Assembly: GCA_947525975.1 (NCBI GenBank)
Contig: CANNVE010000007.1
Location: 1-64,000 of the forward strand
DNA: 64,000 nt
Direction of reading: 5' to 3'
DNA from: an uncultured Muribaculaceae bacterium
GTDB taxonomy: Bacteria; Bacteroidota; Bacteroidia; Bacteroidales; Muribaculaceae
Positions within the stretch are counted from its first letter, which is position 1; each line of letters opens with the position of its first letter. The position numbers and the translations under genes are program-made. The notes beneath the pieces were generated by a model. It was not told the DNA's origin and made no database searches. It worked only from the letters and a program-made list of their open reading frames with translations. This document shows positions 34,223 through 44,017 of this stretch, piece by piece.

Positions 34223-34286
34223 TTTGTCCAAGCGCCGAGCTTCAGCGAGGCATATGTTTGTCCAAGCGCCGAGCTTCAGCGAGGCA
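34223..34286. repeat. Two 30-bp direct repeats, 34-bp period
   Basis: Identical 30-bp copies at 34223-34252 and 34257-34286 (core AGCGCCGAGCTTCAGCGAGG), separated by ATGT, between the two permease genes. Non-coding; not clearly a hairpin. Confidence 0.85.
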
Positions 34287-34304
34287 AAAAAAATCTAAAT
34301 CAAA

Positions 34305-35558
34305 ATGGTATTTGACATAGACAACTGGAAGGAAATAACGGCGACGCTGGCGCGCAACAAGACGCGCACGTTCCTCACCGCCTTCGGCATATTCTGGGGC
34401 ACAGCCATGCTGGCCCTGCTGATGGGAGGCGGCAAAGGCCTGCGCGGCCTGATGGAGATAAACTTCACCGGCTTCGCCTCTAACTCGGCCATCATATCCT
34501 CCGGACGCACCACAATGCCCTACAAGGGATACAAAAAGGGCCTGTGGTGGAACCTCACCACCACCGACGTCGACAATCTGCGTCGCGCCATCCCCGAGCT
34601 TTCGGCTGTAAGCCCGATGACCAGCCGGTCAACGACCGTCAGCTACTCCTCAAGCAATTTCTCCGGCACATTGCAAGGCATAGAGCCTAACTTTCAGGAA
34701 GTGATGAATCCCGTGGTCAGAGCCGGGCGATTCATCAACGACAGCGACATCTCAAAAGACAGCAAAGTATGCGTGATCGGCTCCAACGTGGCCAATATCC
34801 TTTTCAAGGGCGATGACCCGATCGGAAAGTTTGTCAAGGCTGACAATGTCTACTACCGTGTGGTAGGCGTGGTGAAGCAGCGCAGCGAGATGAGCCTCGG
34901 TGGCCGCATCGATGATTCGATACTGATACCTATGAGCACGGCGCGCCGCGCCTACAATCTCGGCAACAGCGTGTCATATCTCACCATCGTGGCCAAAGAC
35001 AATGTTAAGATCTCTGACCTGAAGCAAAAGATACACCGCGTCATACGCGCCAACCACCCCATACACCCCGATGACGAAAACGCCGTGTGGATCATGGACA
35101 TTTCCGAGGTGTTCGAGCAGATCAACACCGTATTCTCGGGCATCGACCTCCTCATCCTCTTCGTAGGCCTGAGTTCGCTGATAGCCGGCATCATAGGCGT
35201 GGGAAACATCATGTGGATCATAGTGAAAGAGCGCACCAAGGAATTCGGCATACGCCGCGCCATCGGAGCCAAGCCCCGCATGGTGATGGAGCAGATACTT
35301 TCCGAAAGCGCCATCCTCACCCTCGTGGCCGGCACAGCAGGCATCTGCTTCGCGGTCCTGATCCTTGGCCTGTCTACCTACGGCATACGCACAGCCAACG
35401 CCGACATACCCCAATTCGAGGCTCTGGACTTCCAGCTCTCATTCGGCCTGGCCATCGGCATCACCCTCACATTCCTCATACTCGGCATGGCTGCCGGCAC
35501 AATCCCCGCTCTGAAAGCCATGCGCATCAAGCCCATCGAGGCTATGAACGATAAATGA
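34305..35558 (+). CDS. MacB-like ABC permease 2
   Basis: 417 residues with the same layout as permease 1: N-terminal helix near 20-40, periplasmic MacB core, and three C-terminal helices in an FtsX domain with VKERTKEFGIRRAIGAKPRM near 307. Differences in the core suggest the two subunits are paralogues with distinct roles. The adaptor gene overlaps its stop or follows after 23 bp. Confidence 0.92.
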   Translation: MVFDIDNWKEITATLARNKTRTFLTAFGIFWGTAMLALLMGGGKGLRGLMEINFTGFASNSAIISSGRTTMPYKGYKKGLWWNLTTTDVDNLRRAIPELSAVSPMTSRSTTVSYSSSNFSGTLQGIEPNFQEVMNPVVRAGRFINDSDISKDSKVCVIGSNVANILFKGDDPIGKFVKADNVYYRVVGVVKQRSEMSLGGRIDDSILIPMSTARRAYNLGNSVSYLTIVAKDNVKISDLKQKIHRVIRANHPIHPDDENAVWIMDISEVFEQINTVFSGIDLLILFVGLSSLIAGIIGVGNIMWIIVKERTKEFGIRRAIGAKPRMVMEQILSESAILTLVAGTAGICFAVLILGLSTYGIRTANADIPQFEALDFQLSFGLAIGITLTFLILGMAAGTIPALKAMRIKPIEAMNDK

Positions 35559-35581
35559 ACAAATCAAAAAATCTCACCATA

Positions 35582-36679
35582 ATGAAAAAGTTTTTCAAAA
35601 TCCTGCTATGGGTAGTCATCGCCGCCATATTCGCCGGCACATTCTTCTACCTCTTCAAGAATTCTCAGCCAAAAGAGATCATCTACAACACCGAGACGGC
35701 CTCAATCGCCACCATCGAGCGCTCGACCGTGCTGACCGGAAAGATCGAGCCACGCGACGAAATTGAGATCAAGCCCCAGATTTCGGGCATCATAGCCGAG
35801 ATCTGCGTCGAAGCCGGCGACTATGTGAAGAAAGACGACATCATCGCAAAAATCAAGGTGATACCCGACGAATCGAGCCTCAACTCGGCCCAGAACCGCG
35901 TAGACGTGGCAAAGCTTTCGCTTGACCAGGCCAAAATTGACTACGACCGCAACAAAGGCCTCTACGAGAAGAAATTCGAGAGCCGCGAGAACTACGAGAA
36001 AGCCGAAAACGCATTCCTGAAAGCCAAGCAGGAATATGAAGCGGCTGTTGACGCCCTCTCGATCGTGAGGGACGGCGTGTCGAGCCTCAACGCCCAATCG
36101 AGCAACACCCTGGTGCGCGCCACCATCGACGGCCAGATTCTTGAGATTCCCGTGAAGGTGGGTTCGTCGGTGATCCAGGCCAATACCATGAACGACGGCA
36201 CCACGGTGGCGAAGATAGCCGATATGCGCAATCTGATATTCATCGGAAAAGTTGACGAGACCGAGGTCGGCTTGCTGAAGCCGGGCATGGAGACCACAAT
36301 CACCATCGGCGCCCTCCCCGACGTGAAAAACGAAGCCGTGATTGAATACGTAGCCCCCAAGAGCACCGAGGAGAACGGCTCAAACACATTCGAGATCAAA
36401 GCTGCCATCAATGTGCCTGAAGACGTGGAGCTGCGCGCCGGATACAGCGCCAACGCAGCCGTCACCCTGCAGAAATCAGCCGATGTGCTCACCGTGCCCG
36501 AGAGCGTGATCGAATGGGAGGGCGACAGCACATACGTATACGTACTCACAGCCGAGGCTCCGCAGCAATTTGAGCGCAAATCCGTCAGCACAGGCCTCAG
36601 CGACGGCGTGCGCATCGAGATCAAGTCAGGCCTCGCCCTGGCCGACAGCGTGAAACTCCGCTCCACAATCGTGCAATAA
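35582..36679 (+). CDS. MacA-like periplasmic adaptor (HlyD family)
   Basis: 365 residues from the ATG at 35582; an ATG nine codons earlier (35555) overlaps the permease 2 stop as ATGA and cannot be excluded. An N-terminal membrane anchor (FFKILLWVVIAAIFAGTFFYL) is followed by a lipoyl-like domain (IKPQISGIIAEICVEAGDYV near 70), a helical hairpin (about 100-170), a second lipoyl half and beta-barrel domains. It bridges the permeases and the TolC-like channel. Confidence 0.92.
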   Translation: MKKFFKILLWVVIAAIFAGTFFYLFKNSQPKEIIYNTETASIATIERSTVLTGKIEPRDEIEIKPQISGIIAEICVEAGDYVKKDDIIAKIKVIPDESSLNSAQNRVDVAKLSLDQAKIDYDRNKGLYEKKFESRENYEKAENAFLKAKQEYEAAVDALSIVRDGVSSLNAQSSNTLVRATIDGQILEIPVKVGSSVIQANTMNDGTTVAKIADMRNLIFIGKVDETEVGLLKPGMETTITIGALPDVKNEAVIEYVAPKSTEENGSNTFEIKAAINVPEDVELRAGYSANAAVTLQKSADVLTVPESVIEWEGDSTYVYVLTAEAPQQFERKSVSTGLSDGVRIEIKSGLALADSVKLRSTIVQ

Positions 36680-36696
36680 AACTAACAGCAACGACA

Positions 36697-38001
36697 ATGA
36701 AACGCACCATATCACTATTATCAGCGGCCATCATAGCCATCGGCAGCGCTTTTGCCGAGACCTGGTCGCTCGACGATTGCATAAACTACGCCGTCACCCA
36801 CAATCTCACTGTGCGCTCGCGCCAGGTGAGCAAGATGCAGGCCGAGCAGTCGATCACCGACGCCAAGTCTTCATTCCTGCCGCGTCTTTCAGCCGGAGCC
36901 GGACAGTCATGGAACCTGGGCCGCGGCCTCACAGCAGAGAACACATACGCCGACCGCAACACTTCGTCATTCAATTGGAGCGCATCATTCAATATGCCCA
37001 TATTCAACGGCCTGGCCAACGTGCGCCAGCTGGCCTACGCCAAGGCCAACCTGCAGCAGATGGTCGAGGAGTGCGAGGCCGCAAAGGAAGACATCACCAT
37101 CAATGTGATATCGTCATACCTGCAAGTGCTGTATTCGCGTGAGATGATGGAAGTCGCCTCCAATCAGGTAGCTCTGTCAGAGCATGAGATCGAACGCCGC
37201 AACGCACTGCTCCAGGCAGGCAAGATACCCGAAGTTGACCTTCTTGAAGCCGAAGCGCAGCTGGCCACCGACAAGCTCAATCTCACCCAGGCCACTAACG
37301 ACAACATCATAGCCCGCCTCGACCTGCTCATGCTCCTGCAGATCGATGACAAAGCGCCCGAGAACTTCGATGTGGCCGACCTCACTGACGATGATCCGAT
37401 GCTCATCTCGCCCGATGACGCTTACGAGCGCGCGCTGCAGTACAGCCATTCCGTGGAGGCTGCCCGCAAAGGCATAATCACATCAGAAAAAAACATCACT
37501 CTGGCGAAATCAGGCTACATACCCACCCTATCGTTCAACGCCGGCCTCGGCAGCTCATACTACAATCTCAAGGGCGCGAAAAATGACCCTTTCAGCGACC
37601 AGATGCGCCATAACTACAGCACTTACTTCGGGTTCTCGCTCAACATACCCATCTTCGACGGATTCTCCACGCGCAATTCCGTGCGCAGGGCGAAATTGCA
37701 GAAAATGAGCGCCGAGCTAAACCTCGACCAGACCGAGCAGCAACTCTACCGCAACATCCAGGCGGCCTACTACCAGGCTGTCGGGGCCTCGGAGAAATAC
37801 GCCTCAAGCCAGATAGCCGAGAAGTCAACATCGGCGGCTTTCGACGCGATGCGCGAGAAATACAACCTTGGCCGCGCCACAGCCACCGAGTACGAGCAGG
37901 CAAAGACCAAAGCGCTGCGGGCCACCGCCGAGCGCATACAGGCCAACTACGAAATGATATTGCGCACACGCCTGCTGCAATTCTATTCCACTCCCCACTG
38001 A
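36697..38001 (+). CDS. TolC-family outer-membrane channel
   Basis: 434 residues. Signal peptide MKRTISLLSAAIIAIGSAFA, then two OEP repeats with the long coiled helices of TolC (SKMQAEQSITDAKSSFLPRL near 45; RRAKLQKMSAELNLDQTEQQ near 330). Strand segments such as FNWSASFNMPIFNG and YFGFSLNIPIFDG match the membrane barrel. It is the exit duct of the operon and its last gene, with a strong terminator behind it. Confidence 0.94.
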   Translation: MKRTISLLSAAIIAIGSAFAETWSLDDCINYAVTHNLTVRSRQVSKMQAEQSITDAKSSFLPRLSAGAGQSWNLGRGLTAENTYADRNTSSFNWSASFNMPIFNGLANVRQLAYAKANLQQMVEECEAAKEDITINVISSYLQVLYSREMMEVASNQVALSEHEIERRNALLQAGKIPEVDLLEAEAQLATDKLNLTQATNDNIIARLDLLMLLQIDDKAPENFDVADLTDDDPMLISPDDAYERALQYSHSVEAARKGIITSEKNITLAKSGYIPTLSFNAGLGSSYYNLKGAKNDPFSDQMRHNYSTYFGFSLNIPIFDGFSTRNSVRRAKLQKMSAELNLDQTEQQLYRNIQAAYYQAVGASEKYASSQIAEKSTSAAFDAMREKYNLGRATATEYEQAKTKALRATAERIQANYEMILRTRLLQFYSTPH

Positions 38002-38051
38002 TCCGCATCATCTATCGATAAGGAGAAACACACTCGCCTGACTTCAGGGCC

Positions 38052-38084
38052 AAGCACGCCGAGACATTTGGCGTGCTTTTTTTT
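38052..38084 (+). terminator. Terminator of the ABC/MacAB-TolC operon
   Basis: 9-bp stem AAGCACGCC / GGCGTGCTT, 9-nt loop and a run of eight T. A textbook intrinsic terminator. Confidence 0.92.
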
Positions 38085-38105
38085 CGTAAATTACAATTAT
38101 TTACG

Positions 38106-38113
38106 TATATTTG
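38106..38113 (+). promoter_or_regulatory. -7 box of the second TonB-type gene
   Basis: TATATTTG, a perfect TAnnTTTG box. It rules out the TTG at 38111 as start and leaves the ATGs at 38129 and 38144. Confidence 0.7.
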
Positions 38114-38143
38114 CCAAATAACACGCAAATGACTCTATATCCA

Positions 38144-41047
38144 ATGAGAAAATCATCAATCCTTGCCGCGGCCGCGCTGCTGCTCACATTCATCACAGCC
38201 ATGGCCGACACGCCAATGATCACCCTCGCCGGGCGCGTGAAGGAAGCCACATTCAAGACTGACCTCACCAAGGCCAGGGTGATAACCTACGATTCCATCG
38301 GCAATCCAAAGGACACAATCACGGCAAACCAGGGATACACTTACAATTATCCAGCCATAGACACGATTTCGATTTTCTACATGAAGGTGCCGAGAGTGGA
38401 CACCACCCTCGTCTTTGACGTGGAATGCGAAGGATACTCCACCGAAACCATCACCTATGCCTTGGAAAAGCCCGGAAAAAGGGAGCAATTCCGCCGCATG
38501 CCCATAATATATCTGAGGCCTGCGCCCACGATGCTCAAGGAGGTGACTGTGCAGACTACAAAGATAAAATTCTACAACAAGGGAGACACGGTGGTCTACA
38601 ACGCCGACGCTTTCCAGCTGGCCGAGGGATCGATGCTCGACGCCCTGGTGGCCCAGCTGCCCGGCGTGGAGCTCAACAGCAACGGCCAGATCAAGGTCAA
38701 CGGCGAGTTTGTTGAGTCACTGCTGCTCAACGGACGCGAATTCATGGACGGCAACAACAACGTGATGCTTGAAAACATCGCCGCATACACCGTGAAGAAC
38801 ATCCAGGTCTACGAAGGGCAGAAAAAGATCGATGTGCTCAAAGGCGACCTCACTGCCCCGAAAGTGCTCACCATGGATGTTAAGCTGAAGAAAGAATACA
38901 ACATAGGCCTCATCATGAACGCCCAAGCCGGATATGGCACCGAGGACCGATATTTGGGACGCCTCTTCGCGCAATGGTTCAACCCCACCACACGTGTCAC
39001 CCTCATCGGCATGCACAACAACCTCAACGACAACCGCACGCCCGGACGCGATGACACATGGACTCCCGACCAAATGCCCACCGGGACCCGAAAAGTATCG
39101 CAAGCTTTGGTCGACTACAGCTACGAGAATCCGGAAATGACCAGGTACGCGACAGCCAACCTAAATTTTGCCCAAACAGTCAACAATAGCCTCAACACCA
39201 CATCCCGAACCAACTTCCTTCCCAATGGCGACACGTATGACTATTCATTCGCCCGAAACCGCATGCGTGAGACCAACCTGATGACTCATGAAAATTTCTT
39301 CGCCCGCATCAATCAATTCACAGTGGGCACACTGCTGCGGGGCATGTATTCGGTCAGGAAGAATGTCGGCTCAAACCTCTCTTCGACCTTCTCACAAGAG
39401 CAGACCGGAATAACGTCAGAGATACTCGACGCGCTCTACTCCGACGGCTCAGCAGAGCGCCTCGATGCCGTGATCAACCGCACCAAGACCCGCACCGACG
39501 GCTGGAGCCGAACCCTGGAAGGAAGCATCCATCCGTCATTGACTTACAACATACCTCGAAGCAACAGCAACATCTCTCTATACCTCACCATGTCATACAG
39601 CTCTGTCAAAGAGCATTCATGGCGCGACTATGACATCAACTATGGCGCTGACCCAACCCCGGCCTACCGTCTGCGCCAATACGTAGACAACACGCCCAAC
39701 CATGACTTCTCTTTCGACGCACGCCTCTCATACAACTCGGCCCTGAATGATTACACATACCTCTCAATTGCCTATGGCTTCAATTATGGCAATAAAGTGA
39801 AGGACTCAAATATGTACGCCCTCGACCGCCTTGCCGACATGGGAGCCTACGGAGTACTTCCGGCTGACTACCTTGACTCATTTGATCCGGCCAACAGCTA
39901 CACATCGAGACTGACGAGGACCGAACATTCGCTGTGCCCAACCATCAGCTTCAACAAAAGCGTATCTGATGACGCTGCGATATCGCTCGGGCTGGGACCG
40001 CGCATCAACCTCATCGACCGCCATCTCGACTACTGGCGCAACGACCGGTCATACTCCAAATCGAAAACCGATGCCACAGTGATCATCCCATCCATTTGGG
40101 ACGGAAGGATAGAAATGCAATTCAATAAGAAAGAGGACAATCGCGGATACCGCAACTCAGTGAGATACAGCTACCGCATCGACCAGTCGCTGCCCGATCT
40201 TGTGGATATGCTCGACATCACCGACGACTCTGATCCTCTCAACATATATTATGGTAATCCAGATCTGAAGCGCTCCACAGCCCACAGGCATCTGCTGCGT
40301 TGGGCCTACTCGCCTGCTTCATACACGCTGGCAAACTATTTCTACGCCAGCTACTCGCAGACAAGCAATGCAATAACCCGAGGATACACCTACGACACCG
40401 CAACAGGCGTGCGCCACAACAGGTCATACAACGTAGACGGCAACCGCACCATCGCTTTCACCGAAGAATTCAACTTGCAATTCGGCGACAAAAAGCAATT
40501 CACGCTCGACTGCAACTCCGATCTCAACATCTCGCGCCTCGCCGACATGATCGGCGTGGACCTCGATGCTCCGATGCCGGTGAAAGTTACCAACAACAAT
40601 TTCACCCAGAAACTGCGGCTTGGCTGGAATTTCTCCGGACAGACCCTCAGGATGCGCGGCGAATACACCAACCGCCACACCACATCGTCGCAGCCCGGAT
40701 TCAACACCATCAACGCTTACCACATCAATTACGGCATATCGGGCGTATTCAGTCTGCCTGCCGGATTTGGCATCAGCACCGACTTCATGTGCTACACGCG
40801 CCACGGATACGGAAGCGCTTATCTCGACACCACCGACCCCGTATGGAACATGCGCCTCACCTACGCTCCCCCGCGCAACAAGCATTTCGTGATCACGCTC
40901 GATGGATTCGACCTCCTGCACAAACTCTCAAACGTGAACTACGCCGTGAACGCCGCCGGACGCACCGTGAGCTACACCAACACCATCCCGCGATACGTGC
41001 TCCTCACGCTCCAATACAAACTCAACATCCAGCCAAAGAAACGCTAA
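38144..41047 (+). CDS. TonB-dependent receptor-like outer-membrane protein
   Basis: 967 residues from the ATG at 38144, which opens a signal peptide (MRKSSILAAAALLLTFITAMA); the ATG at 38129 would add five residues. A CarboxypepD_reg-like beta domain (about 25-135) precedes a plug-like region (LDALVAQLPGVELNSNGQIK near 165) and a long OMP_b-brl_3-type barrel with many Tyr/Asn strands. The plug lacks the full TonB-box region that I would expect in a classical transporter. The gene is monocistronic, with its own promoter and terminator; the ligand is unknown. Confidence 0.85.
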   Translation: MRKSSILAAAALLLTFITAMADTPMITLAGRVKEATFKTDLTKARVITYDSIGNPKDTITANQGYTYNYPAIDTISIFYMKVPRVDTTLVFDVECEGYSTETITYALEKPGKREQFRRMPIIYLRPAPTMLKEVTVQTTKIKFYNKGDTVVYNADAFQLAEGSMLDALVAQLPGVELNSNGQIKVNGEFVESLLLNGREFMDGNNNVMLENIAAYTVKNIQVYEGQKKIDVLKGDLTAPKVLTMDVKLKKEYNIGLIMNAQAGYGTEDRYLGRLFAQWFNPTTRVTLIGMHNNLNDNRTPGRDDTWTPDQMPTGTRKVSQALVDYSYENPEMTRYATANLNFAQTVNNSLNTTSRTNFLPNGDTYDYSFARNRMRETNLMTHENFFARINQFTVGTLLRGMYSVRKNVGSNLSSTFSQEQTGITSEILDALYSDGSAERLDAVINRTKTRTDGWSRTLEGSIHPSLTYNIPRSNSNISLYLTMSYSSVKEHSWRDYDINYGADPTPAYRLRQYVDNTPNHDFSFDARLSYNSALNDYTYLSIAYGFNYGNKVKDSNMYALDRLADMGAYGVLPADYLDSFDPANSYTSRLTRTEHSLCPTISFNKSVSDDAAISLGLGPRINLIDRHLDYWRNDRSYSKSKTDATVIIPSIWDGRIEMQFNKKEDNRGYRNSVRYSYRIDQSLPDLVDMLDITDDSDPLNIYYGNPDLKRSTAHRHLLRWAYSPASYTLANYFYASYSQTSNAITRGYTYDTATGVRHNRSYNVDGNRTIAFTEEFNLQFGDKKQFTLDCNSDLNISRLADMIGVDLDAPMPVKVTNNNFTQKLRLGWNFSGQTLRMRGEYTNRHTTSSQPGFNTINAYHINYGISGVFSLPAGFGISTDFMCYTRHGYGSAYLDTTDPVWNMRLTYAPPRNKHFVITLDGFDLLHKLSNVNYAVNAAGRTVSYTNTIPRYVLLTLQYKLNIQPKKR

Positions 41048-41050
41048 AGC

Positions 41051-41079
41051 AAACGCCCGCACACCGCGGGCGTTTACTT
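41051..41079 (+). terminator. Terminator after the second TonB-type gene
   Basis: 10-bp stem AAACGCCCGC and complement with a 5-nt loop, then ACTTT. It starts 4 bp after the stop codon. Confidence 0.8.
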
Positions 41080-41161
41080 TATCTGCATAATCCTCCAAAT
41101 CCTCACGCTCTCTTTTTTCTACATATTGCCGACATCTCCCCCTATTCTCAAAAATAATTCG

Positions 41162-41169
41162 TATTTTTG
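41162..41169 (+). promoter_or_regulatory. -7 box of dnaB
   Basis: TATTTTTG, a perfect TAnnTTTG box, 51 bp before the dnaB ATG. Confidence 0.7.
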
Positions 41170-41220
41170 CGGAGCCGATGGCCAAATACATCGCCATCTT
41201 AAATCTACAATCTAAAATAA

Positions 41221-42756
41221 ATGCCCGAAAATCAATCATACAATCAGCGACAGCGCCCAACCCACACCCCGAAGGCTGATCTCGCCGGACGCATTCCTCC
41301 GCGCGATATTGAGCTCGAGGAGGCAGTGCTCGGCGCAATGATGCTTGAGAAAGACGCATATACCCGCGTCTGCGACATCCTCAAGCCTGAAAGCTTCTAT
41401 GAGCCGGCCAACCGCAAGGTCTACGAAGCCATACAGACTCTCGGCGCCCGGCAGATGCCAATCGATATGCTCACCGTGGCCGAGCAGCTGCGACTCAACG
41501 ACACAATCGAGGAGGTCGGCGGCCCGGCATTCGTGTCTCGACTTACAGCGCGTGTAGGCTCGGCCGCCAACGTCGAGTTCCACGCCCGCATCGTGGCGCA
41601 GAAATATCTGGCCCGCGAGCTCATCTCCTTCGCGGCCATAATCGAAAACAAGGCGTTCGACGAGAGCAACGACGTAGACGACCTGCTGCAGGAAGCCGAG
41701 GGAAAGCTCTTTGAAATCTCGCAGAGAAACGTCAAAAAGGATGTGACACAGATCGACCCGGTCATCAGCGACGCCATACAGCAGATGCAGATAGCCCAGA
41801 ACAGGTCATCAGGCCTCAGCGGCCTTGAGACAGGCTTCCACGAGCTCGACAAGATGACAAGCGGATGGCAGAGCAGCGACCTTATCATCATCGCCGCGCG
41901 TCCGGCCATGGGCAAGACGGCCCTTGTGCTCTCTATGGCAAAAAACATGGCCGTGACCTACAACACGCCTCTCGCCATTTTCTCTCTCGAAATGTCGAAC
42001 CGCCAACTGGTGAACCGTCTCATAAGCAACGTGGCCGAAATCTCCGGCGGAAAAATCAAGAGCGGCGACCTATCGCCCATTGAATGGCAGCAGCTCTTCG
42101 CCCGCATAAAATATCTGACCGGCGCGCCGATGTACATCGATGACACCCCCTCGCTCTCTATCTTCGAGCTTCGCACAAAGGCTCGCCGACTGGTGCGCGA
42201 ACACGGCATCAAGATCATCATAATCGACTACCTGCAGCTGATGAACGCCTCGGGCATGAAATTCGGCTCGCGCGAGCAAGAAGTCAGCATGATATCCCGA
42301 TCGCTGAAGCAGCTGGCCAAGGAGCTCGACATTCCTATCATAGCCCTCTCGCAGCTCAACCGCTCGGTAGAGAACCGCGCCGACGGCAAGCGGCCTCAGC
42401 TGAGCGACCTCCGCGAATCGGGCGCCATAGAGCAGGACGCCGACATAGTGTGCTTCATCCACCGACCCGAATACTACACAAAATCAGGCCAGGACGCCAG
42501 CGGAAATGACATTCGCGGCCTCGCTGAGTTCATAATCGCCAAGCACCGCTCCGGAGCCGTAGGCGATGTGCAGATGCATTTCCGCGCCGAATTTGCCCGA
42601 TTTGAGAATTGGGGCGAGGCGCCTTTGGGCACTCCCACGCAAGTGATGTCGAAGATGAACAGCATCGACTCTTCGGCCTCCTCCCTGCAGTCGGCACAGA
42701 TGCAAGGAGGCACAGCCGACTTCCTCGCGCCGCCATCAGAGTCCGCCCCCTTCTGA
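41221..42756 (+). CDS. dnaB: Replicative DNA helicase
   Basis: 511 residues. N-terminal DnaB domain (about 25-130, with LEEAVLGAMMLEKDAY), linker helix, then the RecA-like helicase domain with Walker A ARPAMGKTA near 226-234, Walker B IIIDYLQLM near 338 and the LRESGAIEQDAD motif near 398. It unwinds DNA at the replication fork as a hexamer. No intein is present. It has its own promoter and terminator. Confidence 0.97.
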   Translation: MPENQSYNQRQRPTHTPKADLAGRIPPRDIELEEAVLGAMMLEKDAYTRVCDILKPESFYEPANRKVYEAIQTLGARQMPIDMLTVAEQLRLNDTIEEVGGPAFVSRLTARVGSAANVEFHARIVAQKYLARELISFAAIIENKAFDESNDVDDLLQEAEGKLFEISQRNVKKDVTQIDPVISDAIQQMQIAQNRSSGLSGLETGFHELDKMTSGWQSSDLIIIAARPAMGKTALVLSMAKNMAVTYNTPLAIFSLEMSNRQLVNRLISNVAEISGGKIKSGDLSPIEWQQLFARIKYLTGAPMYIDDTPSLSIFELRTKARRLVREHGIKIIIIDYLQLMNASGMKFGSREQEVSMISRSLKQLAKELDIPIIALSQLNRSVENRADGKRPQLSDLRESGAIEQDADIVCFIHRPEYYTKSGQDASGNDIRGLAEFIIAKHRSGAVGDVQMHFRAEFARFENWGEAPLGTPTQVMSKMNSIDSSASSLQSAQMQGGTADFLAPPSESAPF

Positions 42757-42765
42757 TAGTCTGAT

Positions 42766-42804
42766 AAAAAAATAAAAGTCCCTATCCGGGGACTTTTATT
42801 TTTT
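42766..42804 (+). terminator. Terminator of dnaB
   Basis: A long stem of A/T pairs closed by AGTCCC / GGGACT, ending in a T-run; A-rich on the other side, so it could work both ways. Confidence 0.88.
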
Positions 42805-42907
42805 CACAATGGTGAACTTTTTCGTGACACACATTGTTAGTAACATAAAAATTAGATATTTTTTAATATTTGTATGCTAAAAAGTTGTTTTTAACCTAAA
42901 AAATATA

Positions 42908-42915
42908 TAATTTTG
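42908..42915 (+). promoter_or_regulatory. -7 box of the winged-helix gene
   Basis: TAATTTTG, a perfect TAnnTTTG box, with TTG at 42885-42887 giving a 20-bp spacer. The leader is about 65 nt. Confidence 0.75.
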
Positions 42916-42986
42916 TGAGCACAATCTACAAAATGTTTCACAAACAGAAATAACCAAAAGAAGAATCCACTTAAAATCAATTAATT

Positions 42987-43202
42987 ATGAATACCGAAAC
43001 AATCGGCGCTTATGCCGGAGCAGTATGGCAGGTGCTCAATGAAGCAGATGCTATGGGAGTGAAACAGATCAAGAAAGCGACAAAGCTCAAAGACAAGGAA
43101 GTTTTCGCCGCTATCGGCTGGCTCGCCCGCGAAGGCAAGCTTATGATCGACACTGACCCCGAAGATCCCAAGGAACTCATCATCACCCTTGAGCGCGACT
43201 GA
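42987..43202 (+). CDS. Small winged-helix protein, DUF2582
   Basis: 71 residues. The whole protein matches the DUF2582 winged-helix family: GAYAGAVWQVLNE, then the recognition part VKQIKKATKLKDKEVFAAIG and the wing LAREGKLMI. Family members are small, widespread in Bacteroidota, and may bind DNA or proteins; no target is known. Strong promoter and terminator suggest substantial expression. Confidence 0.88.
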   Translation: MNTETIGAYAGAVWQVLNEADAMGVKQIKKATKLKDKEVFAAIGWLAREGKLMIDTDPEDPKELIITLERD

Positions 43203-43228
43203 TCGCCGCAAGGGCGCATCCCTATGAC

Positions 43229-43268
43229 GAGAGGCAGTCTGAATGCATTTCAGGCTGCCTCTCTCTTT
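43229..43268. terminator. Terminator after the winged-helix gene
   Basis: 9-bp stem GAGAGGCAG and complement, inner CTGAA / TTCAG pairing, then TCTTT. It lies between convergent genes and may serve both. Confidence 0.82.
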
Positions 43269-43270
43269 AA

Positions 43271-43924
43271 TCAGGCATCCGGTATCGTGATGCGCTCGCC
43301 TAAAAAATGTGGTTGCTTGCCAAACCACAGATCAAGCATCATTTTGTCGCGCGCAAGCCTCTCGCGAAGGCCGAGACGCACACGCACCAACCGCCCCGCT
43401 CTGACAGGGGCGGAAATGGCTACTGCCTCTATGCCGCCGGCCTCTGCAAGCCACAAGGCCCGGGCGCAATGGTCGGCTTGCGAAACGATAGTCAGCGAAT
43501 CGCACCCAAACACTTCTTTAGCCCTCACCACCGAGTCAAGAGTACGGAAACCGGCGAAATCAAGGATAATTCTATCGGCAGGCACACCGCGCGCCACCAA
43601 GGAATCTCTCATGGCCGTAGGCTCATCATAGTCTTTCGTATGGTTGTCACCGCTCGCAATGATGAAATCCGCTTTCCCCGCATGGTACAATTGAGCGGCC
43701 ACACCGATCCTATTGGTAAAATATGGGTTCGGCCCTCCGCGCCTGTTCAGTGGATTGGTGCCAAGCAGCAGAGCCACCTTGCGATGAGGCATCGAGTCTA
43801 CATTCTCAAAAATCCTGCCCTTCGCATTAGCCTCTACCCGATAGTCTACTACCACAGTGAATATAGATGCCAATACGGCCAAGCCGACAATGCATAATAT
43901 TATCCTTTTGTATATTTTTCTCAT
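43271..43924 (-). CDS. SanA/YdcF-family (DUF218) membrane protein
   Basis: 217 residues. One N-terminal helix (IILCIVGLAVLASIFTVVVDY) followed by a DUF218 domain: VALLLGTNPL near 50, FIIASGDNHTKDYDEP near 88 and IVSQADHCARALWLA near 146. E. coli SanA contributes to the envelope barrier against vancomycin at high temperature. The polar motifs are those of the family, whose exact reaction is unsettled. It has its own promoter. Confidence 0.9.
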   Translation of the reverse strand: MRKIYKRIILCIVGLAVLASIFTVVVDYRVEANAKGRIFENVDSMPHRKVALLLGTNPLNRRGGPNPYFTNRIGVAAQLYHAGKADFIIASGDNHTKDYDEPTAMRDSLVARGVPADRIILDFAGFRTLDSVVRAKEVFGCDSLTIVSQADHCARALWLAEAGGIEAVAISAPVRAGRLVRVRLGLRERLARDKMMLDLWFGKQPHFLGERITIPDA

Positions 43925-43952
43925 AACTATGACATTTAAATCTTGTCAGACG

Positions 43953-43960
43953 CAAAATTA
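43953..43960 (-). promoter_or_regulatory. -7 box of the SanA-like gene
   Basis: TAATTTTG on the minus strand, a perfect TAnnTTTG box, 29 bp before the ATG. Confidence 0.65.
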
Positions 43961-44017
43961 GCGAAAACAATCAATTAATCCACAATATATACCTCCAAAG
44001 ATAGCGGTGATTCCTTG

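Noticed and set aside
40300..41157. 285-codon frame overlapping the second TonB-type gene
   Set aside because: Composition is His/Arg/Gln-rich as expected for an out-of-frame reading; no start signals.
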